64,000 nucleotides of DNA from an uncultured Roseibium sp. (GCF_947499295.1 NZ_CANMNP010000004.1:248001-312000); one strand, 5' to 3'. Counted from the stretch's first letter, positions 17,641-27,293 are shown. Notes: generated by a model from the sequence alone, not told the origin. Made by a program: numbers and translations.

Positions 17641-18500
17641 CCATGCGCCTTTTTGTTTTCGGTGTCGGCTTTTCCTCAAAGGCCTTCATCGAAGAGACAC
17701 GGGATCAGTTTGACTGGATCGGCGGCACCACACGGTCTGTCGAAAAGGCGGAAGCCCTCAAGGCGACCGGCATCGAACCTTTCCTATTCGATGGGACGAC
17801 CCAAGGCGAAGGCATTGCTGAAGCGCTTGCATCGGCGACACACGTCCTTGTTTCCATCGGACCGAATGATGCCGGAGATCCTGTGCTGAACTTGCACGGC
17901 GAAGATGTTGCCGCCGGTCGACCGGAATGGATCGGATATCTCTCCACCGTTGGCGTATACGGCAATCACGATGGCGACTGGGTAAATGAGGACACTCCGT
18001 GCAAGCCGGTTTCGAAAAGATCCGTACAAAGGGTCGCGGCGGAAAACGCATGGCTGGAATTTGCGGGATCGAACGATTGTCCCGTTCAGGTTTTTCGTCT
18101 TTCGGGAATCTACGGCCCAGGCCGAAATGCGTTTGAAAACTTCCGGAAAGGCAAGGCCCGCCGCCTTGTCAAGGCGGGCCAGGTGTTCAACCGCATTCAT
18201 GTTTCCGACATTGCAGGTGCGGTGTCGCTTGCCATGGCAAATCCTGTAACTCGGATTTACAATGTTACGGATGACGAACCCGCTCCGCCTCAGGATGTGG
18301 TCACCTTTGCGGCAGAGCTTCTTGGGATTGAGCCTCCCCCTGAGATTCCCTTCGAGACCGCGGACCTGACACCCATGGCGCGCTCCTTTTATGGCGAAAA
18401 CAAAAGGGTTTCCAATCAGCGCATAAAGGACGAGCTTGGGTATTCCTTCCGCTTTCCCAACTATCGTGTCGCGCTCCGGGATCTGCACGCCTATATTTAG
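17637..18500 (+). CDS. YeeZ-like extended SDR (NAD(P)-binding epimerase/dehydratase family)
   Basis: A 287-residue Rossmann protein. The N-terminal glycine-rich FVFGVGFSSKAFIEE replaces the usual GxxGxxG pattern. YLSTVGVYGNHDGDWVNE holds the Ser/Tyr region seen in the YeeZ group, and FRLSGIYGPGRNAF is conserved. It overlaps the SpoU gene by 4 nt, so the two are probably co-translated. Substrate unknown. ATG 17643 is an alternative start. Confidence 0.8.
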   Translation: MTMRLFVFGVGFSSKAFIEETRDQFDWIGGTTRSVEKAEALKATGIEPFLFDGTTQGEGIAEALASATHVLVSIGPNDAGDPVLNLHGEDVAAGRPEWIGYLSTVGVYGNHDGDWVNEDTPCKPVSKRSVQRVAAENAWLEFAGSNDCPVQVFRLSGIYGPGRNAFENFRKGKARRLVKAGQVFNRIHVSDIAGAVSLAMANPVTRIYNVTDDEPAPPQDVVTFAAELLGIEPPPEIPFETADLTPMARSFYGENKRVSNQRIKDELGYSFRFPNYRVALRDLHAYI

Positions 18501-18544
18501 GTATTATTGCCAGCCGTCAGCTGTGCCGATGGAGGATCTGTCTG

Positions 18545-20350
18545 ATGCGTATTGCCTGGAAGATATTCGGCATTTCCCTCATAGTTTTCGCTGTTATGGC
18601 CGCCGCTGCGGCGTTCTCGATCTACAAGATTTTCGAGATCAACACCGAACTGCAACTGATTTCGAAGGTCTATTCGCCGCTGCGCAACGAAATTGCACAA
18701 ATTGAAGTCGTGACGCTTCAGGAAGAAATCGATCTGGAACGCGCCGAGAAGTATCAGGCGGAGTTGCGGGCGGACCGGTTGGAAGTTCTCAGTTACGACA
18801 AGTCTGCCGAAGAAATTGATGCGCTTTTGCAAAATCACCCCGAGCTTCAAACCAGAATAAAGCATCTCGAAGAACGGCTTGCCGAGGATTTCACTAGGTT
18901 CGAGGAACACGCCAACAAGGTGGAAGACCTGCTGAAATCAGCGGAGGCACGTGTCAAAGCTGCGCAGGATCAGTCGGCTTCGCTGCAGGACAAGCTGGAA
19001 CTTGCGGCGCTATATCCAGCGCTTGTGGCCATCGAAACACAGCATAACAATTTCCATACGCATGCATCGACCCTCGTGAATACGGCCGACTTGCCTCCGG
19101 CAACACGCGAAAAACTGGAACAACAGCTTGAGCAGGAGGAGGACAAGCTGACAGCGCATCTCGACGAGCTGCACAAGCATGTCAACCAGTTCACCGACCA
19201 GGCGATAACCACGGCAGCGCTTCACGAACAACAGGCCCTTTACGCGAGTATCGCCGCAACAGCCTCGGGCGGGGCCCTGGCATTGCTGCTCTCGTCTCTC
19301 GTGATCTCCGGCATTCTGCGGCCCATGAAGCTTCTGACTTTGAGTGCAAAGCGCGCTGAGCAAGGAGACTTCAGTGTCGAGCTGGAGCCGCGTTCACAAG
19401 ACGAAATCGGTACACTGACCCGCAGCTTCAACACCATGGTGGATGGGCTGCGGTCGACGCAGAAGATCAAGGATACCTTCGGGCAATATCTGGACCCTCG
19501 CGTCGTGTCCGGCCTGATTGCCGATCATGAAGATGCAACGGCTGGTGAGAAGAAAATTGTCACGGCCTATTTTTCGGACCTGGCGGATTTCACGAGCATT
19601 TCCGAGCAGTTCACCCCGTCTGGCCTTGTTCGGGTGCTCAACCGATATCTGGATTTGATGTCTTCGGAAATCACGGATAGGCAGGGCGTGATCGACAAGT
19701 ATATCGGTGACGCGATCATGGCTTTCTGGGCACAACCGTTTTGTGATGATGGCGGACAGGCGACGCTCGCGCTGGAGAGCGCGCTCCGCAATATCGAGCA
19801 CATGCAGGCTTTCCAGGAGGAACTGCCGGAATTGACCGGACTTCAGAAAAACCTGCCCCAGATCAGACAGCGTATCGGAATTGCAACCGGAGATGCGGTC
19901 ATCGGGTCGATCGGATCGGAGAAAACCAAGAACTACACCATCATGGGTGACACGGTGAACCTCGGCGCCCGCCTCGAAAGTGCCAACAAGATCTACGGCA
20001 CCCAGTTGCTGGTCTGCCAAAGGACACGCGATACAGCATCCGGCATCGAATTCAGGGCCGTCGACAGGATCCAGGTAAAGGGCAAGACCGAACCGACCAG
20101 TGTCTTTACCGCCCTGGCGCGTTCAAAGGACATGACCCCTGCCCTGAAAGAGCTGCAAACCACATCCGAAGAGGCCCTTCATGCATTCGCTGCCGGTCTT
20201 TGGAGTGACGCGCACAAGCTTTTTGCAACCATTCTTGCCAAAGATCCCGACGACAGAATTGCGCGGGTGTTCCTGAACCGGCTTCAGATCATCGAAACTC
20301 AGGGAGTTCCTGACAGGTGGGATGGCGTCTGGCATCTGACTTCAAAATAG
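18545..20350 (+). CDS. Membrane adenylate/guanylate cyclase, class III, with chemoreceptor-like sensor and HAMP
   Basis: A 601-residue protein. TM1 is at ~7-27, a long helical/coiled-coil extracytoplasmic part spans ~28-235 (rich in Glu, Leu, Gln), TM2 is at ~238-258, HAMP at ~258-310 (LRPMKLLTLSAKRAEQGDF) and a class III cyclase domain at ~335-500. Metal-binding aspartates are in YFSDLADFTSIS and IDKYIGDAIMAFW; GDTVNLGARLES is the conserved dimer-interface segment. About 100 further residues follow. It should make cAMP (or cGMP) in response to a periplasmic signal. Confidence 0.92.
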   Translation: MRIAWKIFGISLIVFAVMAAAAAFSIYKIFEINTELQLISKVYSPLRNEIAQIEVVTLQEEIDLERAEKYQAELRADRLEVLSYDKSAEEIDALLQNHPELQTRIKHLEERLAEDFTRFEEHANKVEDLLKSAEARVKAAQDQSASLQDKLELAALYPALVAIETQHNNFHTHASTLVNTADLPPATREKLEQQLEQEEDKLTAHLDELHKHVNQFTDQAITTAALHEQQALYASIAATASGGALALLLSSLVISGILRPMKLLTLSAKRAEQGDFSVELEPRSQDEIGTLTRSFNTMVDGLRSTQKIKDTFGQYLDPRVVSGLIADHEDATAGEKKIVTAYFSDLADFTSISEQFTPSGLVRVLNRYLDLMSSEITDRQGVIDKYIGDAIMAFWAQPFCDDGGQATLALESALRNIEHMQAFQEELPELTGLQKNLPQIRQRIGIATGDAVIGSIGSEKTKNYTIMGDTVNLGARLESANKIYGTQLLVCQRTRDTASGIEFRAVDRIQVKGKTEPTSVFTALARSKDMTPALKELQTTSEEALHAFAAGLWSDAHKLFATILAKDPDDRIARVFLNRLQIIETQGVPDRWDGVWHLTSK

Positions 20351-20501
20351 CTACGATTTCGAAATGACTGGTGTCGGGTTGGGAAAAGGTACCTTTGCCC
20401 AAGTCCCAAATGCACTTGACGGCCGCATCAATGCTCCCCAGCTTGAATGCACGGCTAACCACCTTTCGACACTGAACTCAAATTCTTGAGCGGACAAAAT
20501 C

Positions 20502-20954
20502 ATGAGCAATTGGAACGTCTATCTTTCGGGTGAAATTCATACAGACTGGCGCGACCAGATTGTGGAAGGGGTCAAGGCACTTGGCCTCCCGGTCACCTTT
20601 TCCGCTCCGGTAACCGATCATGCCGCCAGCGACGATTGCGGTGCCAGCATCTTGGGCGGGGAAGACAAGAAATTCTGGTATGATCACAAGGGTGCGAAGG
20701 TAAACGCTATTCGAACCCGAACACTCATCGAGAAGGCGGATGTTGTCGTTGTTCGCTTCGGTGACAAGTACAAACAATGGAATGCGGCGTTCGATGCAGG
20801 ATACGCTTCAGCGCTCGGCAAGTCACTTGTGGTGATGCACGACCCGTCGCTGACACATCCGTTGAAAGAGGTTGATGCCGCAGCACTCGCAGTGACCGAA
20901 ACGCCGGCACAAGTTGTCGATATTCTGCAATATGTTATCTTGGGCAAGCTGTAG
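20502..20954 (+). CDS. YtoQ-family protein
   Basis: A 150-residue protein beginning MSNWNVYLSGEIHTDWRDQI, with DHAASDDCGASILG, WYDHKGAKVNAIRT and FGDKYKQWNAAFDAGYA. These match the YtoQ family, small cytosolic proteins related in fold to nucleoside 2-deoxyribosyltransferases. No experimentally proven role is known to me. A single gene with its own spacers. Confidence 0.8.
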   Translation: MSNWNVYLSGEIHTDWRDQIVEGVKALGLPVTFSAPVTDHAASDDCGASILGGEDKKFWYDHKGAKVNAIRTRTLIEKADVVVVRFGDKYKQWNAAFDAGYASALGKSLVVMHDPSLTHPLKEVDAAALAVTETPAQVVDILQYVILGKL

Positions 20955-20961
20955 GTCTGCC

Positions 20962-20990
20962 TTGACATTAATTATTTAGTTACCATACTA
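20962..20990 (+). promoter_or_regulatory. Sigma-70-type promoter of the small cold-shock-fold gene
   Basis: A consensus -35 TTGACA (20962-20967) is followed after 16-17 nt by a CATACT/ATACTA -10. Transcription from about 20997 would give a ~225-nt leader before the gene at 21223, a leader length typical of cold-shock genes. The leader holds a GCCCG...CGGGC hairpin (21008-21028). Confidence 0.6.
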
Positions 20991-21222
20991 ATAGAAGCTA
21001 TGTATTAGCCCGCGCACATTAGCCGGGCAAAAGATCCCTTCCTTATCGGAACTGCAATTCGATGGAAAGCGGTCCTATTAGACTGCGCCACCGGACTTTT
21101 ATTCCGGATCGGATCTGACGAGTACTTTAGTTTTAACTTCAACATTGTCATCAAGGCGTTGAATTCGGCGTTTATCAAAGCCGTATAAATGCCTTGATAC
21201 GGAGAATTGGAAAGCAATATCC

Positions 21223-21423
21223 ATGCAACATGGAAACGTAAAATGGTTCGATCAGCGCCGAGGTGTCGGCAGCATCGAACCCGAAGACGGCGAGGACATT
21301 CCCGTCGAAATCTCAGCCCTGCACCGTTCGGGCATCGACACTTTGAAAGAAGGTCAGCTCGTTGCCTTTGATCTGGAGTGGCGCCGCGGGCAAATGGTAG
21401 CTGAAGATTTGAAAGTCCTGTAA
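21223..21423 (+). CDS. Degenerate cold-shock-domain protein
   Basis: A 66-residue, single-domain protein with the CSD outline (GNVKWFDQRRGVGSIEP ... LKEGQLVAFDLEWRRGQMVA). The RNA-binding motifs are changed. RNP1, normally KGFGFI, is RGVGSI (residues 13-18). RNP2, normally VFVH, is IPVE (26-29). The stacking aromatics and His that contact single-stranded nucleic acid are therefore missing. A standard CspA is encoded separately at 51321. Function uncertain: it may bind another partner or act on the same pathway without RNA stacking. Confidence 0.78.
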   Translation: MQHGNVKWFDQRRGVGSIEPEDGEDIPVEISALHRSGIDTLKEGQLVAFDLEWRRGQMVAEDLKVL

Positions 21424-21451
21424 AGTCACTTTCAGGTCTTTCCGAAAACAA

Positions 21452-21474
21452 GGGCGGTCCGACCGCCCTTTTTT
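21452..21474 (+). terminator. Rho-independent terminator after the small CSD gene
   Basis: Stem GGGCGGT/ACCGCCC with loop CCG followed by TTTTTT, 28 nt after the stop. Confidence 0.9.
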
Positions 21475-21495
21475 ATTGGCAGAACGAGTGACGAC

Positions 21496-22809
21496 ATGCA
21501 GATAGATACCAGGCTGCAGGAAGGCATTGATGCGCATCGCAGCGGAAATCTCGAAGGGGCCCTGGCGGCATACAAAGACGTCCTGACCGAAAACCCAGAC
21601 CATGCGGATGGGTTGCATTTTCTTGGACTTCTTCATTTTGAGGCCGGCAAGGCGGATAATGCGGTGATCCTGATCCGCAAATCACTTGAACAAAATTCAA
21701 AAAATGCTGCGGCGTACAACAATCTCGGCAATATCCTGAAAATCAGCGGTCAATCCGACCAGGCGCTTGAAGCCTATGTGCGGGCAGTTGAACTGGAACC
21801 GCGCCATGAGGATGCCTGGAAAAACATCAGCCTCATGCTTGAGGGCGCCGACAATAATGAAGACCTTCTGCCGATCCTGAAGGAAGTCGTTCGGCTGGAC
21901 CCGGACAATCCCAACGCCTGGCACAATTACGGTTTGTCATTGATGCTTGCCGGGGAAAAAGATGAAGCTGCCGAGGCCCTGGAGCGGTGCCTTGAATTCG
22001 GCTCAGACGTATGGTCGGACCCAGTCTGGCATGCGCGTGTTCTATGTGCGCTCGGGCGACAGGAGCGCGCGGTCAGTCATCTGGAATCGGTTGTCGCGGC
22101 CAACCCGGACAACAAAGTCGCGCAGTATCAGCTTGCAGCGGTGCGCGGCGATGCTCTCGACCAGGCACCGGAAGACTACGTCAAAGAGCACTTCGACAGC
22201 TTTTCGGAGAGTTTTGACGATGTTCTGAGGAACCTTGGTTATCGGGCCCCGGAACTGGTCGCCGATAAAGTGGTCGCGCTGGCGAAACAGGACAACAAGG
22301 TCTTTCAGGACGTGGTTGACCTTGGTTGCGGAACTGGCTTGTGTGGGCCATTGATCCGTGAACATTGTGACAAACTGACCGGGATTGATCTATCGCCCGG
22401 GATGCTGAAAAAAGCCAATGCGCTCAATGCCTATGATTTTCTGCTCGAGGTTGAACTTGTCGAGTTTTTGAATTCGGACCTGCCGACCCGCTTCGATCTT
22501 GCGGTTTGTGTCGATACGCTGTGTTACCTTGGAGATCTCGGCCCGTTCATGAAAGCCTTAAGCGGGGCACTCAAACCAGGTGGGCTTCTGATCGCCAGCG
22601 TCGAGCATTTGGCCGATACTTCAGGTCCGGACTATCGGGTCGACCCGACCGGGCGTTATGCCCATTCACCGGAGTACCTGAAACGCAGCGCAGAAGCCGC
22701 GGGGCTCTCCTACACCAAGGAAGAACCGGTTGTTCTGCGCCGCGAACTTGGCAAGGATGTGCACGGACTTATTTTTCATTTGCAGAAGCCTGATGCGCTT
22801 ACCTCGTAA
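21496..22809 (+). CDS. Tetratricopeptide-repeat protein fused to a class I methyltransferase
   Basis: A 437-residue two-part protein. Residues ~5-210 are about five or six TPR units (e.g. AAAYNNLGNILKISGQSDQA, NAWHNYGLSLMLAGEKDEAA). Residues ~225-430 form a SAM methyltransferase with motif I VVDLGCGTGLCG, motif II LTGIDLSPGMLKKA and post-I FDLAVCVDTLCYLGDL. The linker DYVKEHFDSFSESFDDVL is typical of the COG4976 group. The substrate is unknown; TPRs suggest a protein partner. Confidence 0.87.
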   Translation: MQIDTRLQEGIDAHRSGNLEGALAAYKDVLTENPDHADGLHFLGLLHFEAGKADNAVILIRKSLEQNSKNAAAYNNLGNILKISGQSDQALEAYVRAVELEPRHEDAWKNISLMLEGADNNEDLLPILKEVVRLDPDNPNAWHNYGLSLMLAGEKDEAAEALERCLEFGSDVWSDPVWHARVLCALGRQERAVSHLESVVAANPDNKVAQYQLAAVRGDALDQAPEDYVKEHFDSFSESFDDVLRNLGYRAPELVADKVVALAKQDNKVFQDVVDLGCGTGLCGPLIREHCDKLTGIDLSPGMLKKANALNAYDFLLEVELVEFLNSDLPTRFDLAVCVDTLCYLGDLGPFMKALSGALKPGGLLIASVEHLADTSGPDYRVDPTGRYAHSPEYLKRSAEAAGLSYTKEEPVVLRRELGKDVHGLIFHLQKPDALTS

Positions 22810-22936
22810 CGGCCCGATCACATCGCCAATCATTTGTCGCAGCAACCGTTGACACTTCAACTGTTGTGCCCACGTGTAAACTTGATAATGTGTCGCCAAT
22901 TTTAGGACGGAATGCCCGTTCGAAAGGAAATTCAGC

Positions 22937-24538
22937 ATGACGGAATGCAACGTATTATTGGTCTATCCGCGGTTTAACGCCGGTTCCTTTTGGAACTACG
23001 GCAAAACCTGCGAGATGGTCGGTGCCAAATATCCGGCACCACCCCTCGGACTGATCACCGTTGCTGCCATGTTGCCGGAGAACTGGAATGTGCGCCTGGT
23101 CGATCGCAACACAGGCGAGCTTGAAGAGGAAGACTTCAACTGGGCCGACATGATCATGACCGGCGGCATGCTGCCACAGCAGGCCGATTGCCTTTCCGTG
23201 ATCCGCAAAGCGCAGGAAAAAGGTGTGCCTGTTGCAGTTGGCGGACCAGATGCCACGTCTTCTCCTGAAGTTTATGAAGCCGCCGATTTTCTTGTCCTTG
23301 GCGAAGCGGAAGGTATTTTGAACACGTTCATCGACGCCTGGAACGAAGGTGCGCGCAAGGGACGCTTTACTGCTGAAAAATTCAAGGCCGACGTCACCTC
23401 AAGCCCGATCCCGCGATTCGATCTCCTGAAATTCGAAGACTATGTCCAGATCGGCGTTCAATATTCGCGCGGCTGTCCGTTCACTTGCGAATTCTGCGAC
23501 ATCATCGAACTCTACGGCCGCGTGCCGCGCACCAAATCCAACAAACAAATTCTTGCCGAACTCGATCGCCTCCATGAACTTGGCTACCGCGGCCATGTCG
23601 ATTTCGTCGATGACAATCTGATCGGCAACAAGCGTGCCGTTAAGGGATTTCTTCCCGAATTGGCGGCTTGGCAGAAAGAACGGAACTATCCGTTTGAAAT
23701 GTCAACCGAAGCCTCCCTCAATCTGGCGGATGACGAAGCGCTTCTGAAGATGATGCAGGATGCCGGGTATTTTTCTGTCTTTATCGGCATCGAGAGCCCG
23801 GACCCGGAAGTTCTTATCGCAACGCGCAAGAAACAGAACACGCGCAGGGATATCGCCAAGAGCGTTCACAAGATCTATGACGCCGGGATATTTGTCCTGG
23901 CCGGCTTCATTGTCGGCTTCGACGAAGAGAGCGACAAGGTTGCAGACGAAATCTCAGCCCTGATCGAAGAGGCCGCCATTCCTGTGGCCATGACGGGCCT
24001 TCTCTATGCGCTGCCCAATACTCAGCTGACGCGCCGACTTGCCAAGGAAGGCCGTCTGCACGCGGACTTCGGCACGGACGACCCGGACACGGTCCATGGT
24101 GACCAGTGCACTGCCGGCCTCAACTTCACCACCGTTCGGCCCCGCGAACAGATCCTCGAAGATTTCAAGATGGTCATCGATAGGGTCTACAGCCCGGAAG
24201 CCTATTTCAGGCGCGTTCAAAAAGTCGCGGAAATGCTGGACATGAAAGGCGCCAATGGTTCGATTTTCGGCGCAGGTTTTTTCCACGACATGAAGCAATT
24301 CGGCAAGTTGATGTATGCCATGACCTTCGAGGAAACGACCTATCGCGGCCCGTTCTGGAAAACCCTGGCAAAAACGGCCTTCACGAACTTCCGAGCACTC
24401 AAGCCTGTCATGATGATGCTTGCGCTCTACGTTCACCTTGGTCCGTTTTCCCGGTTCGTCATGACGCAAATCGATCAACAGATCGCGGATATCGAAAAGG
24501 GCAACTGGGAACAGCCAACGCTGGTCGCCGCAGAGTAG
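22937..24538 (+). CDS. B12-binding-domain radical SAM protein with DUF4070
   Basis: A 533-residue enzyme. The N-terminal half (~5-140) is a cobalamin-binding fold (VLLVYPRFNAGSFW ... APPLGLITVAAMLP). The radical SAM core holds the cluster motif CPFTCEFC (~177-184), and the C-terminal ~100 residues match DUF4070. The hopanoid C2-methylase HpnP belongs to this class, but sequence alone does not give the substrate. A good GAAAGGAAATTC ribosome site precedes the ATG. The following gene is an MFS exporter, which may handle the product. Confidence 0.87.
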   Translation: MTECNVLLVYPRFNAGSFWNYGKTCEMVGAKYPAPPLGLITVAAMLPENWNVRLVDRNTGELEEEDFNWADMIMTGGMLPQQADCLSVIRKAQEKGVPVAVGGPDATSSPEVYEAADFLVLGEAEGILNTFIDAWNEGARKGRFTAEKFKADVTSSPIPRFDLLKFEDYVQIGVQYSRGCPFTCEFCDIIELYGRVPRTKSNKQILAELDRLHELGYRGHVDFVDDNLIGNKRAVKGFLPELAAWQKERNYPFEMSTEASLNLADDEALLKMMQDAGYFSVFIGIESPDPEVLIATRKKQNTRRDIAKSVHKIYDAGIFVLAGFIVGFDEESDKVADEISALIEEAAIPVAMTGLLYALPNTQLTRRLAKEGRLHADFGTDDPDTVHGDQCTAGLNFTTVRPREQILEDFKMVIDRVYSPEAYFRRVQKVAEMLDMKGANGSIFGAGFFHDMKQFGKLMYAMTFEETTYRGPFWKTLAKTAFTNFRALKPVMMMLALYVHLGPFSRFVMTQIDQQIADIEKGNWEQPTLVAAE

Positions 24539-24587
24539 TTGCGCTAAAGCACTCCGGTCCGATCCAAAACCCGACCAGGAAGGCTTT

Positions 24588-25853
24588 GTGAGAACCGGTC
24601 TGTCAAAACGCAGCGCGCTTGGCTTCATACTCGTAACGCTGACCATCAATTCGATGGGCATCGGGCTGATGATGCCCGTCATGCCATCTCTGCTGACCGA
24701 GCTGACTGAATTGCCTGTCAGCGATGCCGCGCGCTGGGGCGGCGCCCTGAGCGTTGTCTACGCTCTCATGCAGTTTGCGTGCGGCCCGACCCTTGGCGGC
24801 CTCTCTGACCGGTTCGGGCGGCGTCCTGTGCTGCTTGCTTCCATGTTTGCCATGGCCGTGGACTATCTCATCATGGCACTGTCCTGGAGCCTGGTAATTC
24901 TCTTCATCGGCAGGACGCTTTCTGGAGTGGCTGGCGCTACGTTCGCGGCCGCATCCGCCTATATCGCCGATGTCTCCTCGAAAGAGGATCGCGCCAAGAA
25001 CTTTGGCCTGATTGGTGCCGGTTTCGGTGTCGGTTTCGTGCTTGGGCCCATGATTGGCGGCTTTCTTGGCGAGTGGGGGCCGCGTGCACCGTTTTATGCT
25101 GCGGCCGCACTGTCGTTTGTCAATTTTCTGTTCGGTTATTTCGTCCTGCCTGAAACACTCAAGGAGGAAAACAAACGCAAATTTGAATGGAAGCGGGCCA
25201 ATCCTCTCGGAGCCCTGAAACAGATCGCCAATTATCCTGCGGTCAGAACACTGCTTCTTGCAGTCTTCCTGTTCGATATCGCGCACTACGTCTACCCGGC
25301 TATCTGGAGCTACTATACGGAGGAAGTGTTTCGATGGAGCCCCGGCGACATTGGCCTGTCCCTGGCATTTGTCGGCATTGGCTTTGCCTTTGTTCAAGGA
25401 TATCTCATACGCGTCCTGGAACCGAAACTCGGACCGGGTAGAACGCTTTTGGTCGGGCTGGTTGCCAATCTGATCGCGTTCACAGGACTATCCTTCGCGG
25501 ATTCCGGTTGGATGGCCTATGCCATGGTCGCGTTCGCCTCCTTCGGTGCTCTGGCGACACCCGCCTTTACTGGTCTCATGTCCAATCGTATTCCGGACAA
25601 CGCGCAGGGTGAACTGCAAGGCCTGATCTCCAGCGCGGCAGGCCTTTCCATGGTTTTCAGCCCATTTGTGATGACGCAGGTCTTTTCCCATTTCTCCGGA
25701 CCGGATGCGGCCGTCTATTTTCCAGGCGCTCCTTTTGCCCTTGCAGGTCTCCTGATTCTGGCATCCATGCTGATCGCCCTGCCCTTCATGCGGCTCCAGC
25801 AGAAACCACCGCCTGGCGCTCAACCGGAAGAGAAAGAAAACCCGGCAGAATGA
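24588..25853 (+). CDS. MFS transporter, TCR/Tet-like
   Basis: A 421-residue, 12-TM proton antiporter-type protein. The loop 2-3 motif [13 protein letters not shown] and motif C-like [18 protein letters not shown] are those of drug:H+ antiporters related to TetA. It starts with GTG 24588 behind AGGAAGG, 49 nt after the radical SAM gene. It is followed with 1 nt spacing by an esterase gene. Substrate unknown. Confidence 0.87.
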   Translation: MRTGLSKRSALGFILVTLTINSMGIGLMMPVMPSLLTELTELPVSDAARWGGALSVVYALMQFACGPTLGGLSDRFGRRPVLLASMFAMAVDYLIMALSWSLVILFIGRTLSGVAGATFAAASAYIADVSSKEDRAKNFGLIGAGFGVGFVLGPMIGGFLGEWGPRAPFYAAAALSFVNFLFGYFVLPETLKEENKRKFEWKRANPLGALKQIANYPAVRTLLLAVFLFDIAHYVYPAIWSYYTEEVFRWSPGDIGLSLAFVGIGFAFVQGYLIRVLEPKLGPGRTLLVGLVANLIAFTGLSFADSGWMAYAMVAFASFGALATPAFTGLMSNRIPDNAQGELQGLISSAAGLSMVFSPFVMTQVFSHFSGPDAAVYFPGAPFALAGLLILASMLIALPFMRLQQKPPPGAQPEEKENPAE

Positions 25854-25854
25854 C

Positions 25855-26532
25855 ATGACAGATCCGCTGCATAACCTTGCCCTGGACGGCCCACGTCTTG
25901 ATCCGCTCGCTGGCAATACTGCACGCCAACTGGTTGTCTTGCTGCACGGGTATGGTGCGGATGGCACCGACCTCATCGAACTTGGCCACGCTTGGCAGGA
26001 TCTGTTGCCAGAGGCTGTTTTTGTCGCCCCGAATGCACCTGAACCATTACCTTTCGAGGCTTTTGGCGGACGCCAATGGTTTGCCTTGGCGGAACACTCT
26101 TTGCGCGAGTACCGAATTGGAGCCGAAGCCGCGCAAGCGATACTTGACAGATTTCTGGACACAGAACTCCGTCGGTATTCCTTGGACGACACCTCCCTTG
26201 CGCTTGTGGGTTTCAGTCAGGGCACAATGATGGCGTTGCAGTGCGGACTTCGCCGCAGGTTTTCACCTGCTGCCATTGTTGGATTTTCTGGCCTGCTGCC
26301 AGGTGCAGACTGTCTCGGCAACGTGAAAACCAATTGCCCCATACTAATCGTGCATGGCACTGAGGACGATGTCGTCCCCTGTTATCATGCCGACGCCGCC
26401 CATACCGCGCTCACCAAGGCAGGGATTGCGTGTGACTTGCACAAGCTCACCGGCCTTCCCCACAGTATTGACGAACGCGGCCTGGCCTTGGGTGGTCAAT
26501 TCTTGAAAGACCAGTTTTTCAGAGCTTCTTAG
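25855..26532 (+). CDS. Alpha/beta-hydrolase, phospholipase/carboxylesterase family
   Basis: A 225-residue serine hydrolase. The nucleophile elbow is GFSQG (~120-124), Asp is in HGTEDDVVP and His in GLPHSID. The N-terminal LVVLLHGYGADGTDLIEL is the oxyanion region of the YpfH/EstB-like carboxylesterase group. It begins 1 nt after the MFS stop, so it is translationally coupled and may process the same class of compound. Confidence 0.87.
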   Translation: MTDPLHNLALDGPRLDPLAGNTARQLVVLLHGYGADGTDLIELGHAWQDLLPEAVFVAPNAPEPLPFEAFGGRQWFALAEHSLREYRIGAEAAQAILDRFLDTELRRYSLDDTSLALVGFSQGTMMALQCGLRRRFSPAAIVGFSGLLPGADCLGNVKTNCPILIVHGTEDDVVPCYHADAAHTALTKAGIACDLHKLTGLPHSIDERGLALGGQFLKDQFFRAS

Positions 26533-26630
26533 CCGGAGCCAATTGGTTAATGGCCTGTTAACCCTATTGCGCGATCCTCTAAGGACCTTTGCCGGCCCAG
26601 GACGGGCCGGGAGCCGAGGATCCATGCACG

Positions 26631-27233
26631 ATGCAGATTTCGATCGAAACCACCACCCAGAGCGCAAGCCTTTTCTCAGCCAGCTTCTCAAATGGCGTCC
26701 AGGATGGTCCGAAAGGCCATGCTCACGGTCATGAAATCGGCCAGCGCAAAGGACAGCAGGCCGCACCGGCAGAAAGCCTCCTGGAAGCTGCAAGCAAAAA
26801 AGCCGAGGAAGATGCGGTGGTGATTGCGGCGCTGCAAGCGGCCGTCGAAAAGGGCAAAGGTGAAGACGAGGAAGATGCCAAAGAGGGTGCTTTGGCAACC
26901 GTTGAGGACTATCAGAAAACGGCGGGCAAGCTGAAGGTAGCTCTGGGCGAAGAGACTTCGGGGCCATCGGCGTCTGTTGCCTATGAAAGTGCGACGATCT
27001 CAACAACAACGATTGAAGCAGAAATCGGCGGTGAAACCTTATCTGCTCAATTCGTTTCCTTCGAGCGGGTCTCCTTCGACAGCGAAACCGGACTATCCGT
27101 TCGCTCCGCCAGTGCGTCGACAATCGAAGGTGACTTCGGGAACAGCTCTTTCAGCTATCAGAGCGCATCTGTGAGCGAGCTATATGCGGGAAACAGTGAA
27201 CAGGTATCCAACCTGCTGGGAACCATCGCCTGA
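26631..27233 (+). CDS. Unrecognised conserved-looking protein, Ser/Glu-rich
   Basis: A 200-residue protein that I do not recognise. Residues 1-25 are Ser/Thr-rich and flagellin-like in composition (QISIETTTQSASLFSASFSN), 45-110 are highly charged and probably helical (AEEDAVVIAALQAAVEKGKG, a Glu/Asp run), and 120-200 form a Ser/Thr-rich, probably beta-rich tail with alternating FSYQSASVSEL patterns. There is no signal peptide or membrane segment. GAGGA lies 10 nt before ATG 26631, and a strong terminator follows, so it is a real single-gene unit. Confidence 0.7.
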   Translation: MQISIETTTQSASLFSASFSNGVQDGPKGHAHGHEIGQRKGQQAAPAESLLEAASKKAEEDAVVIAALQAAVEKGKGEDEEDAKEGALATVEDYQKTAGKLKVALGEETSGPSASVAYESATISTTTIEAEIGGETLSAQFVSFERVSFDSETGLSVRSASASTIEGDFGNSSFSYQSASVSELYAGNSEQVSNLLGTIA

Positions 27234-27293
27234 TCGCAGGCAAGTCTTTCGTCTTATGAGCCGCCATTGACGAAACATGCGGCACAGCACCAA

